64,000 nt of DNA from Ashinkailepas kermadecensis (Eukaryota > Arthropoda > Thecostraca > Neolepadidae). A program made the translations under genes and the position numbers. Positions 53,416 through 64,000 of this stretch are shown here, in pieces. The DNA lies in assembly GCA_034440615.1 (NCBI GenBank), contig JAOTOM010003989.1:124001-188000 (forward strand), given 5' to 3'. Within the stretch, counting starts at the first letter, position 1, and each line of letters opens with the position of its first letter. The notes beneath the pieces are model-generated. The model worked only from the letters and a program-made list of their open reading frames with translations, was not told the DNA's origin and searched no databases.

Positions 53416-55224
53416 CACAGGCACCTATTTCGAGCGGAACATTGCACAAAAATTATACTTCTAATGGCATCCAAAAGTCCCATCTTGGGACAGGTCATTG
53501 AAACCAAGGGCAAATTGCATTCTCATTAATTTTCTAAATACAACGTAATCTTTCTAATTTGGCTAGAAGCACTCATTTACCTATATGGTGTTCCCAAAAC
53601 TTTGACCTCGCACACATATAAATTCGTGTTAGGGACGGTAGCTCAAACAACATGAAGCCGGCTGGGGTTTGGGGAATGTGTGGTGGAGGTGGTGGGGAAA
53701 CACAGCACATCACACCCCCGACAGAGGCACAATCAGCAAAGGAGATAATTAGCCCAGTCTAAATATAGAGTCAGCCCAGCCCATGTTCAGCCTCGTTAAA
53801 GTGTTCTCAGTTAAAATAAAGCCCCAGCCCCAAAGTTCAATCAGAACAGTTTTAGTTAAGGCTTGGTTAGCAAATTACGTTACACACACCCAGCACTACT
53901 TTATCGCCCACCCAGCACTCCCACATCACGAAACACCTCACACACCCAAACACCCGCCACACCCGCCAAGCCACCGAAGCCACCACCCCCACACCCCACC
54001 GACGGCAGAGCCGCCACCCCTACGCTGGCGCCCAAGCGTGGGAGTGTTCAAAATTTTGGGTCACCACGAAGCCCGGGAACTGGCACAGGTCGCCGAACCC
54101 AGAGGGTAACGCATTGATGGAATGCACATGGAGGCGACGAAGTAGATATGTCGGCTTGTAGTTTCCGTTTAAAACTGAAAGTCCAGCAATTTGAATGTGC
54201 AAACAGGAGTGCAAAACATATATAGAGGTGTGTTACATTGGTCCATGAAAGCTGGGGTCGGCATCCGGTCAGGTCGCAGCCGACGCGTGTATCCGTTGCA
54301 GGAAATCTGCAATTTTGTCGTGGTATTGGAGCATTAAGATTGTTTGGCTCTCTGGGAACATTTGGACACTATTTTTTTCGGTTTACACACATTCCTGTGG
54401 GGGTTGCTCCTAATGTCATTCGAGGTCAAAGACCAGGCAACCGGGCGCGGCCGAAAATTCTTATTTTAACGGTTAACCCATTCTTTTTGCAGAATGGGAT
54501 AACCGTTTTAGCGGGTTGCTTCGGGGCACAGACTGTCTTCTCAGAGAACGCACATCCCTCAAAGCATCGATTGAAAGGGATGGGGGCTGGCGGTCTCTCT
54601 CCTGCTTCTCCGACAGATGATCAGAGGCAGATAAGGTACGGGTCGGAGCCATTGTACGGCATAGGAGGTTACGGACGGAGTCGCGGCGAGCACGTTTGGA
54701 AAAGTACCCAATGACACTTAGCGGCGAACGCATGGCTTCTCCCAGCATAGCGGGGCTCAGCCCCACTCAACGCCAACGCCATCTGGTGGCACGCAAGAAC
54801 ACTGTGATTCTTCGTCAAGGGGCACCCAACCTAGCTGAATTACCCACGGGGTCCGAAGCGTAGCCTGGTAGCAGTGCCTAATGTAAACTTGGCGGTAAAT
54901 GCCGGGTTCTCCAAACACGACTGGAGGCGGCGAAACTCAATGCCAGCGCTATCTAGTGGCACAGCCGAGAACCACAGCTCCCCGACAGGTGGTGCCACCA
55001 AGGACGTCGCCACCGGGGGGGCAGGGGGGGCAGTCGCCCCCCCCTGCCGTCAAACAGGGGGGGGGGGCACCGCCCCCCCTGAAATTTGAGGAGGCCCCTA
55101 TCCGGAATTGCACAGGAAAAAAGTGAGCAATGAGCCCGACGAGACACCAGAGGAGGCCTCCAAGACGTGAGAGGAGGCCCCTAATTTGAAGAAGGAGTCA
55201 CCTAGGAGAGGATAGGAGGCCCCA
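53416..55224. other. Unassigned spacer with a hairpin
   Basis: At 54468-54507 AACGGTTAACCCATTCT and AGAATGGGATAACCGTT form a 17-bp stem with one mismatch. At 54915-54985 and 54730-54800 a phrase with GCCATCTGGTGGCAC/GCTATCTAGTGGCAC is repeated. At 55015-55080 GGGGGGG/CCCCCCC inverted runs (ACCGGGGGGGCA, GCCCCCCCCTG) mark a possible element end. No gene is supported. Confidence 0.4.
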
Positions 55225-56010
55225 GAAATCACGGGAGTGCCAACAATTGGCACGGAGGCCCCCAGGAATGCAAAGGATGCCCCCAGGATTGCAAAGAAGG
55301 CCCCCAGGATTACAAGGAGGCCTCCAGGATTACAAAGGAGGCCCCCAGGATTGGAAATGAGGCCCCCAGGATTGCAAATGAGGCCCCCAGGTTTGCAAAG
55401 GAGGACTCAAGGATTGCAAAGGAGGCCCACAGGAATGCAAAGGAGGCCCCCAGGATTGCAAAGGAGGACTCCAGGATTACAAAGGAGGCCCCCAGGATTG
55501 CAAAGGAGGCCCTCAGGATTACAAAGGAGGCCTCCATGATTACAAAGGAGGCCTCCATGATTGAAAAGGAGGCCCCCAAGATTGCAAAGGAGGCCCCCAG
55601 GATTGCAAAGGAGGCCTCCATGATTACAAAGGAGGCCCCCTGGATTGAAAAGGAGGCCCCCAGGATAGAAAAGGAGGCACCAGGATTGCAAAGGAGGCCC
55701 CCAGGATTACAAAGGAGGACTCCAGGATTGCAAAGGAGACCCCCAGGATTGCAAAAGGAGGCCTCCGGGATTGCAAAGGAGGCCCCGGGATTGCACAGGA
55801 GGCCCTAGGATTGCAAAGGAGACCCTCAGGATTACGAAGGAAGCCCACAGGATTGTAAAGGAGGCCCCCAGAATTGCATAGGGGGCCCCAGGATTGCAAA
55901 GGAGACCCCCATGATTGCAAAGGAGGCCCACAGGATTACAAAGGAGGCCCCCAGGATTGCAAAGGAGGCCCTCAGGATTGCAAAGGAGGCCCCCAGGATT
56001 GCAACGGAGG
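55225..56010 (+). repeat. 21-bp satellite array
   Basis: About 37 units of GATTGCAAAGGAGGCCCCCAG with ACT, TAC and CTC variants. The period is seven codons, so frames remain open on both strands; none is a gene. Confidence 0.97.
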
Positions 56011-58880
56011 CCCCAATACGGGAAGGGAGACCTCAGAAAATGAGAGAAGGCCCTAAGACGGAAGAGAAAGCCAGTGGATATGAGATGAGGTTTCGGAGAC
56101 GTAAAAGCAGTCCCCGAAACGGGTAAGGTTCCACCAAGATAGAAAAGGATAATCCAGAAAAGTGGCAGGAAGCACCTAATTCGGAAGAGGACGATATAAG
56201 ATTGGAAAGAGACCATACGATGCACGAGGAAGCCCCTAAAATAGGAGAGAATGGCCATTAGATAAGAGGGATGGCTCCCAGGCGAGAAAGAAGGCTTCAA
56301 GACGGGTAAGAAGGTCCCCGGGAAATGACAAGGTAGCTGAGATAGGAAAGGTTGCGTGTAATTTGGAAGAGGAGCCACCTAAGAGAGAACAGGAGTCCAC
56401 CAGGAGATAAAAGGCCAACCTTAAAATGGGAAAAGATAGAATCAAAACGCGGAACAGGAGTCCCCGAAGACGTGAGAGGAGGCGACTAATTTGAAAAAGA
56501 AAGCCTCAAAAAGAAAAAAGGAGGCCCCTGCCGGACTCGAGAGGAGTCCCTCGAGATGGAGTAGTAGGTCTCCAGGGCCGAATGAGGCCCCGACGACCGG
56601 AAGGAATTCCCAGGAAATGAGAGAAGGCCCTTAAATTTGGAGTGGTAGGTAGCAGATGTGGAAGGAGGCGAGGTTTCCAAAATTGAAGATCCCCTCAAGA
56701 CGGGTAAGCTTTGCGAGGACAAAGGAGGAGGCCCACGAGGCGTGGCAGGAGGCCCCTAATTTGGCAGAGGATGCCCCTGGAACATGAGAGGAAGTCCCAT
56801 GCCATGTTAAAGGGGCCCCAGGATGTAGGAGGAGGTCCTCCAAAACGGGAGACGAGGACCATTGAATATGGAGGAGGGTAGGACGGACGAGAAGACGTCC
56901 AAAACCGGTAAAGAAGCTCCAGGAAATGAGACGAGACCCCTAAGACGCGAGAGGAGGTCTATAATTTGCTAGAAACATCTGAAATGGCAGGAGTCGTGCC
57001 GGGGTACTTGAAAATCACGACATGGGCCCAAAAAGATCCGGCCGGTGCCCCTGAAAATCTCGCTGAGCCTATGGGTACCAAAAATTCACGCCCGGATCAT
57101 GAAAATCACGCTAGGGGCACGATAAGTCGTACCGTTCCCCAACGGTATCATTTGGACACAACTGAAGCCGGGGCAACGAAAAACAATCCGGACATGGATA
57201 ATCACTCTTGGGCCCCAACAATGACACCAAAAGCATCCAAAACGTATTGGACACCCACAAAGTGTCGAGGTCGCTAAAACTCGCGCTAGGGATCCAAGCA
57301 AATGACGTCGGGACACAAAAGATTACATTGGACTAAAAAAGTCGCGTCGCAGCCTTCTAAAATCTCACTGGGGACCACAAAAGTCGCGCCTGGACCCCAA
57401 AGGTTGCTGCTGCCCCAAAAATCAATTATCAACCGGAATGTCACTCTGCGCCCAAAAAAATCGGGTCAAAGTCCCCGCAAAACCCGTTGGGCACTGGAAA
57501 AAAACGTGTCAGGGCACCGACAAAAATCGCACCTGGAGACCGAAGAATCGTACCAGGACCCAAAAATATCACATAAGGACCTATATAAAAAATAGAACTC
57601 CTTCGGTGGCCGCAGTGACATATCAAAGGGGCAAATGGCCCCTCCCTCCTAAGAGGGATATGCTCCCAAGAATCGAGCCGAGGCCCCCAAAAGTCCCGCT
57701 GGGACCACAAAAATTCGCGTCGGTCCACCAGAATTCGCATAGGGGCTCAAAGTAAATACGTCGGGCCCCAGAAAACTCGCTCCGAGGCACAAAAATCTGC
57801 AACAGGAACCGCCAAGATCGCGTTGGGGTCACAGCTAAGTACAACGCGCACCGCAAACTCGAACCGGTCCCACCAAATTTCACGCTCGGACCCACAATTC
57901 GGTAGTACCAAAAATTTCGCGCTCGGACCCATCGGTAGGACCAAAAATTTGGTCTGGGCATCAAAAATTAACGTCGGGGCTGCCAACAATTGGCGTCTAT
58001 GGCCCCACATAGGCACCGTGTGACCCCCAAAGTCCCATCGGTATCCGAAAAATAAAGACGGAGCCCTCCAAAATCAGGAGGGATTGCAAAAAAGTCCGGG
58101 TCAGGACAATGGTTCTGGAGCACCGAACATGTCATCAGATGCCTTGACAAATCGCGTACGGCATCGAAAAACATACCGGAGCTCGAAGAAAACCGAGGTG
58201 AGATACAAAAACATGGCACCAGGGACTCGAAAAATCAGGGCGGGATTCGGAAGTTAAAGAAAATTCAGAAGAGATCCACAAAAATCGCGTTGAGCCCAGA
58301 TAACTGGCGTTGGGTCCCGGAACTACGCGCCTGGGCGCGATAAGTCGCGCTGGGACCCAGAAAAATCGCACCGAAGCCTCAAAATCGTACTGGGGCCCCA
58401 CAAATGTGCGTCAGAAGCTCCAAATAAACACAACGGGACCCTCAGAGCACAACGGGGACCGAAAATGCGACTGGCCCTTCAAAGCGCAGTCTCGTAAAAA
58501 GCGGTAGGGTCCGAAAACATGCGTTGTAGCCAAAACTATATATACCGGGAACACTAAAAAAAACAAAAAACAAAAACACCGGAAGCTCTCAAGGCACACA
58601 GGGACCATACGACCGCACAAGGGCCTGAAAAGAGTCTGGGGCCGCAAAAAGCAACATGATCCCAAAACGAACAAAAATACCGGGCACTAAGTAAACACAT
58701 CGAGATCTTTGAAAGCGCCCCGACAACTTAAAAAAAAATATTCGGTGCGCAAAAAAAAGCAACAAAACCCTAAAACGAGCAGGGGTTTAGAAGATGCGTT
58801 GGGCCTCTAACAAAAATGAATTGGAGCCTTAAGACACATCCGTAGACGAATAAATACGAAACGGGTCCAAAGAAGTACAC
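56011..58880 (+). repeat. Decaying short-period satellite
   Basis: After 56010 the 21-bp rhythm dissolves into 25-30 bp phrases. First AGGAGGCCCCTAATTTGG and GACGGGAGAGGAGG types appear (to about 56960), then GGGACCCAAAAATCGCGCC types (56960-58880). The changes are gradual, as if old units at one end and young units at the other belong to one array. No gene is seen. Confidence 0.8.
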
Positions 58881-59096
58881 TCAGGCAGGGCTTCGGTTCG
58901 GTAGCCAACCTGGAAGCATGTTTAATCAAAGATATGAGGTGCATCAAAGCTCAGGGGGTATCCGCATTTCTTCACCATAAAATATGATAAGAAGGGAACT
59001 AATGATCGAATTTAAGTAATCGAATGTTCGCAGCGAACGCCCATACGAAGCATTTTATCACGTCAGATATGGCGCAAGTCTATCATGTGGCAGCAA
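58881..59096. other. Short unassigned spacer
   Basis: Nothing recognisable between the satellite and the transposon. Confidence 0.4.
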
Positions 59097-59100
59097 TTAA

Positions 59101-60023
59101 CACGCGCACTGGAGGGGGGAGGGCGAAATCCGCCCACCCCTCCGGGTTTCGCAAATAACTGCAGATGTTCCCGGTCCATATACGCGATTTTCGGAGTATC
59201 TACTTAGAAATGAACGGCGCGTCGTTTAAATCAAGAAAAATGGAAATCGCCCGAACATTTTTCAAGTTAGCGGCCGCTAAAGTCAAAAAATGTTATAGCG
59301 CCAGACCACAAAAATCGGCGCAGATGCGCTCCCAGTATACTAACAAAAGGGAAGTGTTCTAGGCAACACTAGGGACTTGTTTGATGCATATTGATATGCT
59401 GTATAGTTTCAAGGTCATGTTAGGTCACCAAGGTCAAGTCAGGTCAAGTTCATGACAGGTTAATGGAACCAAACTTGATCAACTGGAATGTTGCCATAAA
59501 TGCACTACTGGTTGTCATTTGTACTGTTTGTCATTGCGTTTCCATACTTTATTCATGTACTTCACTCCCTTCTTCACGAAGCCGATTGCTCCGAGCTGCC
59601 CGACGGAGCAGTCGGGCGGGCGGCCGGTTCCGGTAACTGGAACAGGTAACTGACCTGATAAAGTGGTGCTATATAGGTGACCTGAGGTCAAATGTTGGGT
59701 CTAGCATCTGCATTGCATCATTAGTAATGTCCAAAACATCATTGATGCCCATTTTTGAGCATTTAAACACAATCACAGCGATCCATAACGATGACAAGCC
59801 AAGCCACGCAAAACCGGAAAATTTTGCCAATCTGACCTCATTTGACCTTGAAGATATTGACCTAGGGTCACGAAAATTGCATACAATAGAGTTCACTATC
59901 GTGCCCATCCACCCTGCGAATTTCGTTCCTCCAGCTTTACTAGGAGCCGAGATCTTAGGGGGGGGGCGGAATCCACCCCCCCCTCCAGTGCGCGTAATTC
60001 TCAGAGGCCCTCCAGGGCGCATG
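59101..60023. mobile_element. TTAA-target DNA transposon (non-autonomous), copy B
   Basis: 923 bp, same orientation and nearly the same sequence as 17728-18651, flanked by TTAA at 59097-59100 and 60024-60027. The termini are CACGCGCACTGGAGG and, reversed, CATGCGCCCTGGAGG. It keeps the end-proximal G/C palindromes and the run of AGGTCA half-sites at about 59410-59445. No coding capacity. Confidence 0.93.
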
Positions 60024-60027
60024 TTAA

Positions 60028-60389
60028 CAAAGCGTAGGAGGCCCAGCAGAATCCGTAGCATCGCACGAAGTGTGGCGAATGCGCCGAATGCGCAAGATGG
60101 GTGTGCACGTGCACTAACGTTGGCGTCGTGGCGACCGGGCACTATGAACTGGAATGTCTGAAATTGGAAAATTTTACATTTTAAAGTGATTTGTGCAGGT
60201 GTAATTTCAGCAGTGCGAGGCGACGTATCAAGGAATACCAAAAGAATACATTTGAACAGGTTGTGGGAGCTAGGGTTGAAATCCGACGAATCAGAAACGA
60301 TAGTGGTAGATTAGGCCCCTCCACAGGATAATTCAGTTGATCACTAATTATTTTATTTAAAAAGTTCCCCTTTGACAAAATAGTAGTCG
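60028..60389. other. Unassigned spacer
   Basis: No gene or known repeat is visible. Confidence 0.4.
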
Positions 60390-60560
60390 AAATTCAGTAG
60401 TTGGACTCCCTCCAAATACGTTTGCCCCCTCCCCGTGACGCAAATATGGGTGCGTCACTGGTCTCCCAATAATTTTTAGAACTTACGCCCATGGAGCAAA
60501 GCCAACATTGCGGGGGTAAATTCCCCCTCACAATCATACAAAACAACACCGATGCCCCAT
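60390..60560 (-). repeat. Dispersed repeat, relative of the 12.3-13.9 kb element arms
   Basis: On the - strand GGTGTTGTTTTGTATGATTG, GAGGGGGAATTTACCCCC, GCAATGTTGGC and CATGGGCG follow the order seen at 33553-33730. Confidence 0.55.
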
Positions 60561-61153
60561 ATTAAATGGGAGGAATGATGTTTTAAAATGTATTTTATTC
60601 CTACAAAGTTGTCTTATGTGATTACAGCCTGCATGATTAGAGCTTCCCAGCTTTAATACCTTCTCAACGACATAATTTACAAAACGGTACAGCACAGCGA
60701 TAACCATGGGCGTGACGGCGTGGAATTCGAAAGTTTTGCATTATTTATGCATTGTCATTGTTACATTGTTGCATTGCCATTGATGCATGGTTGTTCAATG
60801 CTTGTTCTTGCCGTGAATTTATTCGCGGAGTATTTATTATTTTAGCTTCTGTGCCAAGTGCCTTGCAGCCAGCACCAAATGTTATGAAAAAAAATTAATA
60901 AATCCCTAAGATGACGATCAGAAAACCAATTCAATCCACTTCTCGTTGTCACCTTCGCGAAATTGTTGTCCTGGGACTGAGAAATGATCGTTTAAGTTTG
61001 TTTATGAGATCAAGCTGGTGGGAATGACTAACGGTAGTGATGAACCTAGCTATATTCAGTTAAACTTGGTGAACAAAGAAGTGGGTTGATCAATGGGAGA
61101 TATCTTTTAGATATGCTCAGCACGAGCCCCACCAGCTCGCTACAATCTAGAGG
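60561..61153. other. Unassigned AT-rich spacer
   Basis: No gene is supported. It may include the deleted or rearranged 3' flank of the LINE that follows. Confidence 0.4.
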
Positions 61154-61188
61154 CCAGCGGGAAGATTCTTGAAGAATCTTCCCGCTGG
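61154..61188. repeat. 35-bp perfect palindrome at the LINE end
   Basis: CCAGCGGGAAGATTCTT (61154-61170), one G, then its exact reverse complement (61172-61188). It coincides with the point where LINE coding similarity stops, so it may mark a fold-back rearrangement. Confidence 0.9.
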
Positions 61189-63500
61189 AAGAATTTCGTG
61201 GCGACGCCACTGGCTGGCGGGCTGTGCTGACGTTTGTGCGAAAATGTTTGTTGAATTGTTTTCGAAGTGTTGAAGGTGATTGCCCATTCTTGGCCATATT
61301 TATGTATTTCGTCTAAGTCCCGTTGAAGTGTTCGTTGCACAGCGCTAATGTTAGCAGTCGTGTGAGAGGCATACAGTGAAGTGTCATCAACGAATATGAG
61401 AATGTCATGTGATGTACGTTTTGAAAGTTCATCAAGATACATTAGTGATAATAAGGGTCCTAGGACAGAACCTTGTGGGCATCCGGAATTTATAATTTCG
61501 GTTGTTGAAAAAGCATCACCGATCCGTACTCGTTGTCTTCTGTTTAGTAGATATGATTGTAACCAGTCATGGAGTGAGTCATAAGTCCGAATTGATTTTT
61601 GCATTTGAAGAGGAGCCCTTTGTGCCAGATCTTATCAAAATGGCAGAAAATATCGGGATAGATGGCAGTAAAATCATGTCCAGAGTCCAGTGATTTGCAC
61701 AGGTTGTGCGTCAGTTACAACGTCAGTTTAAATACTTCCCAGAGTAGGCACTGTAGTCGAGTTATCATGGGCTGGGACCGGATATGCATCAGTTATGTTC
61801 AGAGTAGATTGTGAAGCAAAGTAATTATTTAGTAGCATAGCTTTGTCATAAGCGTCTGTCAGTACATTTCCGTTAGGTCCTTCGAGCGGTGGTATCGTAT
61901 CTTCTCTGGTTCGTCCTGCTAAGGCATGCAGTGTTTGGTGATATTTGTAGGGGTCATACTTGTGATCTATGAGCTTTTGCACTTGCCGTTGTATATGTTG
62001 TTTTTTAAATTGTCTATTCATGCTGGTCACTGTGTTCCGTTGACATCTCCAGAGGTCCCAGTCGCTATCGCTGTTACTTTGCCTCGCATGCCGAAAGAGT
62101 CTGTCTCGTTTTCTAATATTACGTTTAAGCTCACTTGTTAACCACGGTTTTTGAAGTGGCCTCTGTGGTACAGTTCTCATGGGAACACATGATTTGGCAG
62201 CGGTTAGAATGGCAGATATATACTTGGTCAGTTGCAGTGTCCAAGTCATTGTCCAAGAATTGATCCCAATTCGTGTTTTGTAGCAGTGTAGTTAGTCGTG
62301 CTGGGTCTAGTCTTGTGTAATCCCATATTGTTTTGTAAACGCCGCGGCTTGGCTGTGGAGGAAGGATACTAAGTGATACCATGATGGGAAAGTGATCCAA
62401 GTGTGAGAAGGGGGACATGATTCGGCTTCCAAGAACGATATCATTGTTAGTAGTAAATATAAGATCACGTAAGTTTTGCCAATTTTCGGCTAGTCGTGTT
62501 GGCTTGTCTATAAGTTGAGTAAGGCTTAGCATGTTAGCGGTGTCTCGAAGTTTGTGGTCGAAGTGTATTATGCCACTGTGTGCGTACAGCAGCGGATCTA
62601 GATAGAAATTCCCTGCATTAAAGTCGCCTAATACGAGTGTCGACGTCGGTGAGGGAGTCTGTACTAAGGTGATACCTTTGGTGAAGCGATCGATAAATAG
62701 TTGTAGCCGTTCGGAATTAAGAGTCGGAGGTCAGTAAAGGCAACATATGAGCAGAGTGGATTCTTGAATTTTAACTTTGGCCCAAATCCATTCCTCACCC
62801 TCTATTTCTAATTCACTGAGCCTTTTGATCGACAGTGATGCATCTGCATGTAATGCAACACCGCCCCCTTTTATATTCCTATGGTGTAATAATACATGAT
62901 ATCCGTTAAGCTTGTACATAGATGGATTGATTGCTTCATCTAGCTTAGTTTCCGTTAATCCTAGGATCTTAATACAGTTATTTTCAACCAATTGCTGCAG
63001 TTCATCTTGCTTATTTCCTGCAGTAATACTGTTAACATTTACGTGACAAATATTCAATTCCCGTGGTAACATAGGTGCCCCTTTGTTTTTTTTACTATTG
63101 CTTATATTCCTATTTAGTACTACCTTATCCGCGAAAGTGGTGTGAAAAGCTTGAAGTGAATGTAGAAGACTACAGTTAGGCACGGTCCTTGTGGAATCCG
63201 GTGAGGTGGTAGGCAAGTATAGGATAGCAAGACGATTACCAGCCGTTGGGTGCGTAATGCTAAGATCAGTTCCCAAGCGAGATGTGCGGTTCTGATAAGA
63301 CGACACGGCAGGTCGGGTAGTGACTCGCAGCCTCAAATAAGGTGTTTGCAGCTGAGAGCTCAGGCGGAGACGCGACTCCATGCTCCGCTGAGCGGCGGCG
63401 AAACACAGACACATTAGTGTTCGTGGCAGTGGCAAGTGACACCAGGTTATTACTACTGTCATACTCCATATACTAGGACACACTATTATCAAGAGCAAGT
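61189..63500 (-). pseudogene. CR1-like LINE (endonuclease and partial RT)
   Basis: The frame opening at 63498 has a non-conserved lead, then LNICHVNVNSITAGNKQDEL and GLTETKLDEAI (catalytic Glu of the AP endonuclease). A TGA at about 62735 replaces the Arg of CLYRPPT, a likely CpG decay. The next piece has LGDFNAGNF, LIDKPTRLAENWQNLRDLIF and SHLDHFPI (last endonuclease motif). A linker with KPWLTSELKRNIRKRDRLFR follows (61728-62249). The first RT blocks are deleted; the sequence resumes with DKIWHKGLLFK (about 61640), then SGCPQGSVLGPLL and the intact catalytic FVDDTSLYA (about 61390). Similarity stops at the palindrome. Closest by motif to CR1/L2-type LINEs, distinct from the Jockey-like copies. 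Confidence 0.82.
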
Positions 63501-64000
63501 CTCCATAGGACTCAATTTGACCCGCACAACGTTAGAGACTAGCCAAGGCATTCAGAGGTCGAGGTACAGGTAAGACAAACATGTGTACACACATTCGCGC
63601 AACAGAGTTATCCTTAACAATTAAACATGACACTCGTGTAATATATAAATCCTAACATAACATCCATAGCTCTTAATCAACTTAACTACAATGCTCCCAA
63701 TACATGCTTTGGGTAAACAATAATGTCAGACCAACGGCAACTAGAGGCCTGACCCCGCGCTCGGACCGGCACCCTGCGACCTTGTCATACGTTCAATGAA
63801 ATATCACGTGACCGGCCGACGGGCAAACGGGCCGGCGGGCAGACAGGCCGGCATGCAGACAGGCGCCGCCAGGCCGAGCGGTGGCGTGGGGTCGGCAGCA
63901 GATTCCACAGCGGCGGGTACAGGGAGCAGTGCGACTTGAGTATTAATATCGCATTCAGCGCGCACTCCGACTCGAACCCCGGGCCCTAGTGACCAGCCTG
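63501..64000. other. 5' flank of the CR1-like LINE
   Basis: May include the LINE's 5' UTR. A GC-rich stretch at 63810-63890 repeats GGCCGRCGGGCAxAC-type phrases. No gene is seen. Confidence 0.35.

Noticed and set aside
55237..56378. GLQRRPP-type and CNPGGLL-type long frames
   Set aside because: Seven-codon translations of the 21-bp satellite on either strand.

Overview
This window is eukaryotic nuclear DNA from an animal with intron-containing genes and a very heavy load of transposons, microsatellites and minisatellites. Three elements resemble the Jockey group of LINEs, a largely arthropod lineage. Together with Penelope-like elements, TTAA-target and hAT-like DNA transposons and long (TA)n/(GA)n tracts, they suggest an arthropod, perhaps a crustacean or chelicerate. 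I cannot resolve the species.

One host gene can be read end to end: a CHMP2B-type ESCRT-III subunit on the + strand, six coding exons from 5386 to 24406, predicted 205 aa. Its introns are swollen by repeats. Intron 4 (13 kb) holds a long-inverted-repeat element (12.3-13.9 kb), a tRNA-like SINE head (15.6 kb), a Jockey-like LINE (15.9-19.1 kb) split by a TTAA-target transposon (17.7-18.7 kb), a GC-rich minisatellite (20 kb) and a second LINE relic (20.4-22.2 kb). Intron 5 is mostly two minisatellites. The end of exon 4 with its splice donor has been amplified six-fold in tandem. A second possible small host gene, with an HPD motif reminiscent of J domains, lies on the - strand at 51.9-52.3 kb.

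The rest is mobile or repetitive. 0.5-2.6 kb: Penelope-like element pieces, including two GIY-YIG endonuclease modules in inverted orientation. 25-34 kb: minisatellites, a small-element family, a 56-bp LINE-tail insertion and a second Penelope-like element. 34.7-37.0 kb: an inverted repeat with 1-kb arms carrying divergent tRNA-derived SINEs. 37.3-48.1 kb: one Jockey-like LINE on the - strand (ORF1 with zinc knuckles, endonuclease, reverse transcriptase, RNase H), opened by a 0.8-kb insertion and by a (TA)n tract that itself received a 3.27-kb hAT-like transposon. That transposase is in turn interrupted by a 322-bp mobile segment found again at 53.1 kb. 55.2-58.9 kb: a large decaying short-period satellite. 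59.1-60.0 kb: a second TTAA transposon copy. 61.1-63.5 kb: a CR1-like LINE on the - strand.

Two themes recur. Nested insertions can be ordered in time because removing each insert restores a reading frame. Short tandem duplication of coding sequence has occurred repeatedly, most strikingly a 22-unit in-frame zinc-knuckle array in the Jockey ORF1.
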